Of a stretch of DNA of 12,171 bases, positions 7,505-12,171 are shown one piece after another. Numbering within the stretch: the stretch's first letter is position 1; every line of letters starts with the position of its first letter. Location: NCBI GenBank assembly GCA_947470165.1, contig CANISN010000031.1:1-12171 (forward strand). The letters are read 5' to 3'. The notes under the pieces were generated by a model. That model searched no databases and was not told the origin of the DNA. It saw only the letters and a program-made list of their open reading frames with translations. Both the position numbers and the translations under genes were made by a program. This DNA is from Burkholderiaceae bacterium. GTDB lineage: Bacteria; Pseudomonadota; Gammaproteobacteria; Burkholderiales; Burkholderiaceae.

Positions 7505-10393
7505 ATGAATAACGAAATTAAGATCCGCGGTGCGCGCACGCACAATCTCAAAAATATCAATCTAGATATCCCTAGAGAGAAATTAGTCGTTTTGACTGGA
7601 CTTTCTGGCTCAGGCAAAAGCTCGCTAGCCTTTGACACCCTCTATGCCGAAGGCCAACGCCGATATGTAGAGTCCTTGTCGGCCTATGCTCGTCAGTTTT
7701 TGCAACTGATGGAAAAGCCGGATGTCGACACGATTGAAGGCTTATCCCCAGCGATTTCCATTGAGCAAAAAGCGACTAGCCACAATCCCCGCTCTACAGT
7801 GGGAACCGTTACAGAGATTCATGATTACCTGCGCCTGTTATTTGCACGTGCCGGCACACCCCATTGCCCAGATCATGATCTACCATTAGAGGCGCAAAGC
7901 GTTTCTCAAATGGTAGATACCGTTTTAGCAATGCCTGAAGACACCAAGCTGATGATTCTTGCTCCAGTCGTGAGTGAGCGTAAAGGCGAATTCGTTGATT
8001 TATTTCAAGACTTACAAGCCCAAGGCTTTGTACGCTTTCGTGTGCGCTCGGGTGGCGGCACAACTAATACTGCCAAAGCTGAAATATTTGAAGTCGATCA
8101 ATTACCAGCTCTCAAGAAAAATGATAAACACTCTATTGAAGTAGTTGTCGATCGTATTAAAGTACGCCCTGATATCCAGCAACGTTTGGCAGAGTCTTTT
8201 GAGACTGCCTTACGCCTCGCCGATGGCAAAGCCATGATCGTTAATATGGACAGTGGTAAAGAAATGATTTTCTCAAGCAAGTTTGCTTGCCCCATTTGCT
8301 CTTACTCATTGCAAGAACTTGAGCCACGACTATTCTCATTCAATAACCCAATGGGTGCCTGCCCATCGTGCGACGGTTTAGGCCATCAATCTTTCTTTGA
8401 TCCCAAACGAATTGTTGCCCATCCAGACCTGTCTTTAGCATCTGGGGCCATTAAAGGCTGGGATCGCCGTAATCAGTTTTATTTCAAACTTCTTCAAACA
8501 CTAGCTAAGCATGGTGGCTTTGATGTCGATAAGCCTTTTGAGACTTTAAGTAAGAAACAACAAGAGCTGATTTTGCTTGGTTCAGGTGATATCACCATTC
8601 CATTTGAATATATCAATGAGCGTGGTAAGAATAGTGTTCGACAACATGCTTTTGAAGGTATTGTTGCTAACTTTGAACGGCGTTATCGCGAGACTGACTC
8701 CGCAACAGTTCGAGAGGAGCTTTCACGGTATCAAAACGTACAAACCTGTCCAGAATGTAACGGCAGCCGCTTACGGAAAGAAGCGCGCTTTGTCAAAGTT
8801 GGGGATGGTAAACAATCCCGCGCTATTTATGAAATCAGTGCTCTCCCTCTTAAGGCGGCGAAAGAATATTTTGAAGCCCTTGAACTCAAAGGCGCTAAAC
8901 GAGAGATTGCCGACAAGATCGTAAAAGAGATTGGCTCACGTCTTCGCTTTCTTAATGATGTTGGATTGGACTATCTATCCTTAGAGCGAAGCGCAGATAC
9001 ACTCTCTGGCGGTGAGGCACAGCGTATTCGTCTGGCATCCCAAATTGGTTCTGGCCTGACCGGTGTAATGTATGTACTAGATGAACCATCCATTGGATTA
9101 CATCAACGCGATAACGATCGCCTCATTGGCACCCTTAAACACTTACGCGATTTAGGCAATAGCGTCTTGGTTGTTGAGCATGATGAAGATATGATTCGCG
9201 CCTCAGACTATGTCATCGATATTGGTCCTGGCGCAGGTGTTCATGGTGGAGAAATAGTAGCGCAAGGCACTCCAGCAGAAGTAGAGGCCAATCTTAATTC
9301 CCTGACGGGCGCCTATTTATCTGGTCGGGAGTGGATCGCCGTTCCCGAAAAACGTATTCCAGTAAGTGACAAGTTCTTAGAAATTATTGGTGCACGCGGA
9401 AATAATTTGCAATCCGTTCACGCTAAGATTCCAGTTGGTTTATTAACTTGCGTGACTGGCGTATCAGGCTCTGGTAAATCCACCTTAATTAACGACACAC
9501 TTCATCACGCAGTTGCGCAACATATCTATGGTTCGAATGCTGAACCCGCGGCACACGATGCCCTCAAAGGCCTAGATAACTTCGATAAGGTGATTAGTGT
9601 AGACCAATCCCCGATTGGTAGAACGCCACGCTCTAACCCAGCAACCTACACCGGCTTATTTACGCCGATCAGAGAATTGTTCTGTGGTGTACCCGCGGCA
9701 CGCGAGCGTGGCTATGAAGCCGGTCGCTTCTCTTTTAATGTCAAAGGAGGTCGTTGCGATGCTTGTGAGGGCGATGGCGTCATCAAAGTAGAAATGCATT
9801 TCTTACCAGATGTCTACGTACCATGTGACGTCTGTCATGGCAAACGCTACAACCGTGAGACTCTAGATATTCGCTACAAAGGTAAAAATATTCATGAAGT
9901 ACTTTCGATGACGATCGAGCAAGCTCATGAATTCTTTGAGGCAGTTCCAATCGTTAAACGCAAACTCAAAACCTTGCTTGATGTGGGCTTGGGTTACGTC
10001 AAATTAGGCCAAAGTGCTACCACTCTTTCAGGCGGCGAAGCTCAGCGCGTCAAGCTCTCACTAGAGCTCTCGAAACGAGATACTGGTAGAACGCTTTATA
10101 TCTTGGATGAGCCCACTACTGGTTTGCATTTCCACGACATTCAACTGCTCCTGACTGTTTTACAAACCCTTAAAAAGCAAGGCAATACGATCGTCATCAT
10201 TGAGCACAATTTAGATGTGATCAAAACCGCTGATTGGATTATTGACCTAGGACCCAAAGGCGGCGCTGGCGGTGGGCAAATTATTGCTACTGGCACACCT
10301 GAAGAAGTTGCTAAAAATGAAGCTAGCTTTACTGGTCACTACTTGGCGCCATTACTGATTCGTAAAACAATCACCAGCAAAAAGAAAAAGTAA
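7505..10393 (+). CDS. uvrA: Excinuclease ABC subunit A (UvrA)
   Basis: The damage-recognition ATPase of nucleotide excision repair. A UvrA dimer with UvrB scans DNA, loads UvrB at lesions and leaves before UvrC cuts. The 962-residue protein (E. coli 940) has both ABC modules complete. Module one has Walker [10 protein letters not shown] at 32-40, the signature LSGGEAQR at 500-507, and Walker B with D526/E527. Module two has GVSGSGKST at 652-660, the signature at 841-848, and D868/E869. Zinc cysteines are present: C262/C265 with C286/C289, a further pair C415/C418, and C751/C754 with C774/C777 in the DNA-contacting zinc module. The UvrB-binding region is expected at about 130-250. The C-terminus adds a basic TSKKKK tail. 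No Shine-Dalgarno is visible. The stop codon abuts the stop codon of the convergent antiporter gene. Intact and confidently assigned. Confidence 0.99.
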   Translation: MNNEIKIRGARTHNLKNINLDIPREKLVVLTGLSGSGKSSLAFDTLYAEGQRRYVESLSAYARQFLQLMEKPDVDTIEGLSPAISIEQKATSHNPRSTVGTVTEIHDYLRLLFARAGTPHCPDHDLPLEAQSVSQMVDTVLAMPEDTKLMILAPVVSERKGEFVDLFQDLQAQGFVRFRVRSGGGTTNTAKAEIFEVDQLPALKKNDKHSIEVVVDRIKVRPDIQQRLAESFETALRLADGKAMIVNMDSGKEMIFSSKFACPICSYSLQELEPRLFSFNNPMGACPSCDGLGHQSFFDPKRIVAHPDLSLASGAIKGWDRRNQFYFKLLQTLAKHGGFDVDKPFETLSKKQQELILLGSGDITIPFEYINERGKNSVRQHAFEGIVANFERRYRETDSATVREELSRYQNVQTCPECNGSRLRKEARFVKVGDGKQSRAIYEISALPLKAAKEYFEALELKGAKREIADKIVKEIGSRLRFLNDVGLDYLSLERSADTLSGGEAQRIRLASQIGSGLTGVMYVLDEPSIGLHQRDNDRLIGTLKHLRDLGNSVLVVEHDEDMIRASDYVIDIGPGAGVHGGEIVAQGTPAEVEANLNSLTGAYLSGREWIAVPEKRIPVSDKFLEIIGARGNNLQSVHAKIPVGLLTCVTGVSGSGKSTLINDTLHHAVAQHIYGSNAEPAAHDALKGLDNFDKVISVDQSPIGRTPRSNPATYTGLFTPIRELFCGVPAARERGYEAGRFSFNVKGGRCDACEGDGVIKVEMHFLPDVYVPCDVCHGKRYNRETLDIRYKGKNIHEVLSMTIEQAHEFFEAVPIVKRKLKTLLDVGLGYVKLGQSATTLSGGEAQRVKLSLELSKRDTGRTLYILDEPTTGLHFHDIQLLLTVLQTLKKQGNTIVIIEHNLDVIKTADWIIDLGPKGGAGGGQIIATGTPEEVAKNEASFTGHYLAPLLIRKTITSKKKK

Positions 10394-12171
10394 TTAAAGC
10401 AATTTAGATTCGGCTAAATCGGTTGCCTCTGAATTGCCGGAGAGCACTAGGATATCGTTAGCCTCTAAACGCAATTCAGGGGTGAGCTCCAATTTAGTAT
10501 AGTCGGAGCCAGCTACTTTTCGTCTAACCGCTTGCACACTGACGCCTTCATTCTCAAGATGAAGTTCAGCCAGTGTTTTGCCAATGCTGATGGACTCTGG
10601 TAACAAGGTGACAGAGTGCAAACGCCATGATTCATTCGATCCAAAATCATCATCAGCAGAGCCACGGAAGTATCCCCTTAATAAGCTATAGCGCGCCTCT
10701 CGGGCACTGGTAATACGACGCACCACCTTCCGCATGGGTATACCCATCATTAATAAAACATGTGATGCCATCATGAGGCTGCCTTCGATTAACTCAGGAA
10801 CAACCTCAGTTGCGCCTGCCGCTTGTAGTTTGGCTAAGTCTGCATCATCTTTAGTACGCACCAAGATGGTCATGCCTGGACGTAAATGCTCGACCTGGTG
10901 TAGTACTTTTAAAGTTGCCGGGGTATCTGCATAAGTAATGACAACTGCTTTTGCCCTAGCTAAACCTGCAGCAACTAAATAGTTCTCTCTACTCGCATCC
11001 CCATAGACTACGTTGTCGCCTGCAGCCGCTGCTTCTTTCACGCGATCAGGATCCATATCTAAAGCAATATACGGAATTTTTTCTTGATCAAGCATACGGG
11101 CCAAGCTTTGGCCTGAGCGGCCAAATCCACAGATCACCACATGGTTCTCCGTACGCACGCTTTTTGCGGCAACACGTGTTAGCGCCAATGATTGCAACAG
11201 CCATTCATTACTGGAAAAGCGCATGGCAATGCGATCGCTATATTGAATGAGAAAAGGCGCGCCAAACATCGAGATCAGCATAGCTGCTAAAACAGCTTGG
11301 CTGAAGGCGGGATCAATTAAATCTAGGCCATCAATTTGATTGAGTAACACGAAGCCGAATTCACCTGCCTGCGCTAAGCACAGTCCCGTTCTAATAGAAA
11401 TACCTGGGCCGGAACCAAAGGCACGCGCAAGTAAGGCAATCATGCCGAACTTAAAAATCAGCGGGCCAATTAATAGAAGTAAGACCAACATCCACTGCTG
11501 ATAGATGACTTCAAAATCTAGCAACATGCCTATGGTAATAAAGAAGAGCCCCAGAAGCACATCTCTAAAAGGCTTAATGTCTTCCTCCACTTGATGGCGG
11601 TAGGGTGTCTCGGCAATCAACATGCCTGCAAGAAAAGCGCCGAGCGCCAAGGACAGCCCAAAATGTTCTGTCAATGCAGCCATGCCCAAAACAATGAGCA
11701 AGAGATTAAGCATAAAAAGCTCTTGGGAGCGTAATTTAGCCACTAAGCTAAACCAGCGACTCATTAAGGTTTGCCCAATCACAAAAATGAGAACGAGTGC
11801 CACTGTAATCTTGATAGATGCTGCTGTCAGTGCCAGAAATAGATCCCCTGGGTTTTTGCCCAAAGAAGGCAACAAAATCAACAGGAAGACCACCGCCAAA
11901 TCCTGAAACAACAAAATACCGATGATGTTGCGGCCATGCTCAGTTTCAATTTCAGAGCGCTCGGAGATGAGCTTGGTAACGATTGCCGTGGATGACATGG
12001 CTAGTGCGCCCCCTAACGCAATGCCTGCCTGCCATGAGATGGGATAAATCCAGTTCAATAGCAAACTTGCTGGAACTGCAAGGAGCATAGTCAAAACAAC
12101 CTGACTACCACCCAGTCCAAATACAATGGTCCGCATAGCTCTGAGCTTATGAAGATTAAATTCCAGCCCAA
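10394..12171 (-). CDS. Kef-type monovalent cation:proton antiporter (CPA2) with RCK/TrkA domains, partial (5' end outside the window)
   Basis: An inner-membrane antiporter of the KefB/KefC/YbaL group, which exchanges K+ (or Na+) for protons. An ATG at 12136 exists, but the frame stays open to the window edge and the codons before it read GLEFNLHKLRA, a conserved Kef-family stretch. The true start is therefore upstream and 12136 is internal. Numbering from that methionine, the membrane part runs to about residue 305 and includes ALAMSSTAIVTKLI and the family motif LLFQDLAV (about 75-82). A TrkA-N/RCK Rossmann domain follows: GFGRSG at 337-342 (bases 11111-11128), the ribose-binding acidic residue D360 and YGDASRENYL. 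A TrkA-C domain (about 500-580) ends the protein. The RCK parts imply gating by NAD(H) or a similar ligand; glutathione control as in E. coli KefB/KefC is possible but cannot be read here. KefF/KefG ancillary genes are not in view. Tail-to-tail with uvrA, 0 bp apart. Confidence 0.93.
   Translation of the reverse strand, partial: GLEFNLHKLRAMRTIVFGLGGSQVVLTMLLAVPASLLLNWIYPISWQAGIALGGALAMSSTAIVTKLISERSEIETEHGRNIIGILLFQDLAVVFLLILLPSLGKNPGDLFLALTAASIKITVALVLIFVIGQTLMSRWFSLVAKLRSQELFMLNLLLIVLGMAALTEHFGLSLALGAFLAGMLIAETPYRHQVEEDIKPFRDVLLGLFFITIGMLLDFEVIYQQWMLVLLLLIGPLIFKFGMIALLARAFGSGPGISIRTGLCLAQAGEFGFVLLNQIDGLDLIDPAFSQAVLAAMLISMFGAPFLIQYSDRIAMRFSSNEWLLQSLALTRVAAKSVRTENHVVICGFGRSGQSLARMLDQEKIPYIALDMDPDRVKEAAAAGDNVVYGDASRENYLVAAGLARAKAVVITYADTPATLKVLHQVEHLRPGMTILVRTKDDADLAKLQAAGATEVVPELIEGSLMMASHVLLMMGIPMRKVVRRITSAREARYSLLRGYFRGSADDDFGSNESWRLHSVTLLPESISIGKTLAELHLENEGVSVQAVRRKVAGSDYTKLELTPELRLEANDILVLSGNSEATDLAESKLL

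Noticed and set aside
10402..10419. ATTTAG/CTAAAT hairpin as the uvrA terminator
   Set aside because: The six-bp stem has only one G-C pair, has no T-run after it and lies inside the antiporter coding sequence.
10394..12136. Antiporter gene starting at the ATG at 12136
   Set aside because: The frame is open upstream to the window edge and encodes a conserved Kef stretch (GLEFNLHKLRA), so that ATG is an internal methionine and the gene is cut by the window.

Overview
The window looks like a chromosomal housekeeping segment of a betaproteobacterium in the Burkholderiales. The best guess is Polynucleobacter or a close relative. The reasons are moderate GC, very short spacers, protein sequences of proteobacterial type, and a large FAD oxidoreductase whose N-terminus resembles the DUF3683 family of Burkholderiales. 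The genus is an inference from remembered protein similarity and was not tested. There are eight protein genes, two of them cut by the window edges. I see no rRNA, tRNA, insertion sequence, CRISPR array, phage gene or other mobile signature, and almost all of the sequence is coding.

Layout. Positions 1-2230 (minus) hold the N-terminal 743 codons of a DUF3683-type FAD-linked oxidoreductase whose 3' end lies outside. A 135-bp divergent spacer separates it from a plus-strand cluster: ilvA (2366-3886, threonine ammonia-lyase), a cN-I-family 5'-nucleotidase (3901-4809) and queF (4847-5674, preQ0 reductase). The cluster ends at a perfect 11-bp-stem bidirectional terminator (5693-5718). That terminator also serves the opposing minus-strand pair, an MFS transporter of YajR type (7467-6283) followed by ssb (6203-5748). 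uvrA (7505-10393, plus) starts only 37 bp from the MFS start. It ends with its stop codon directly against the stop codon of a Kef-type cation/proton antiporter (10394-12171, minus), whose 5' end lies outside.

How the genes relate. UvrA (nucleotide excision repair) and SSB (single-strand DNA protection) form the DNA-maintenance part. In E. coli, uvrA and ssb are directly divergent and share a LexA-controlled region. Here an MFS gene lies between them and I see no LexA-type box in the two short spacers. ilvA, the nucleotidase and queF are probably co-transcribed by spacing, but serve different pathways: isoleucine synthesis, nucleotide turnover and queuosine tRNA modification. The outer genes, the FAD/Fe-S dehydrogenase and the Kef antiporter, belong to respiration-linked oxidation and ion homeostasis.

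I did not find an undescribed multi-gene system. The least characterised parts are the DUF3683-type oxidoreductase, the bacterial cN-I nucleotidase between ilvA and queF, and the lack of recognisable Shine-Dalgarno sequences at most starts.
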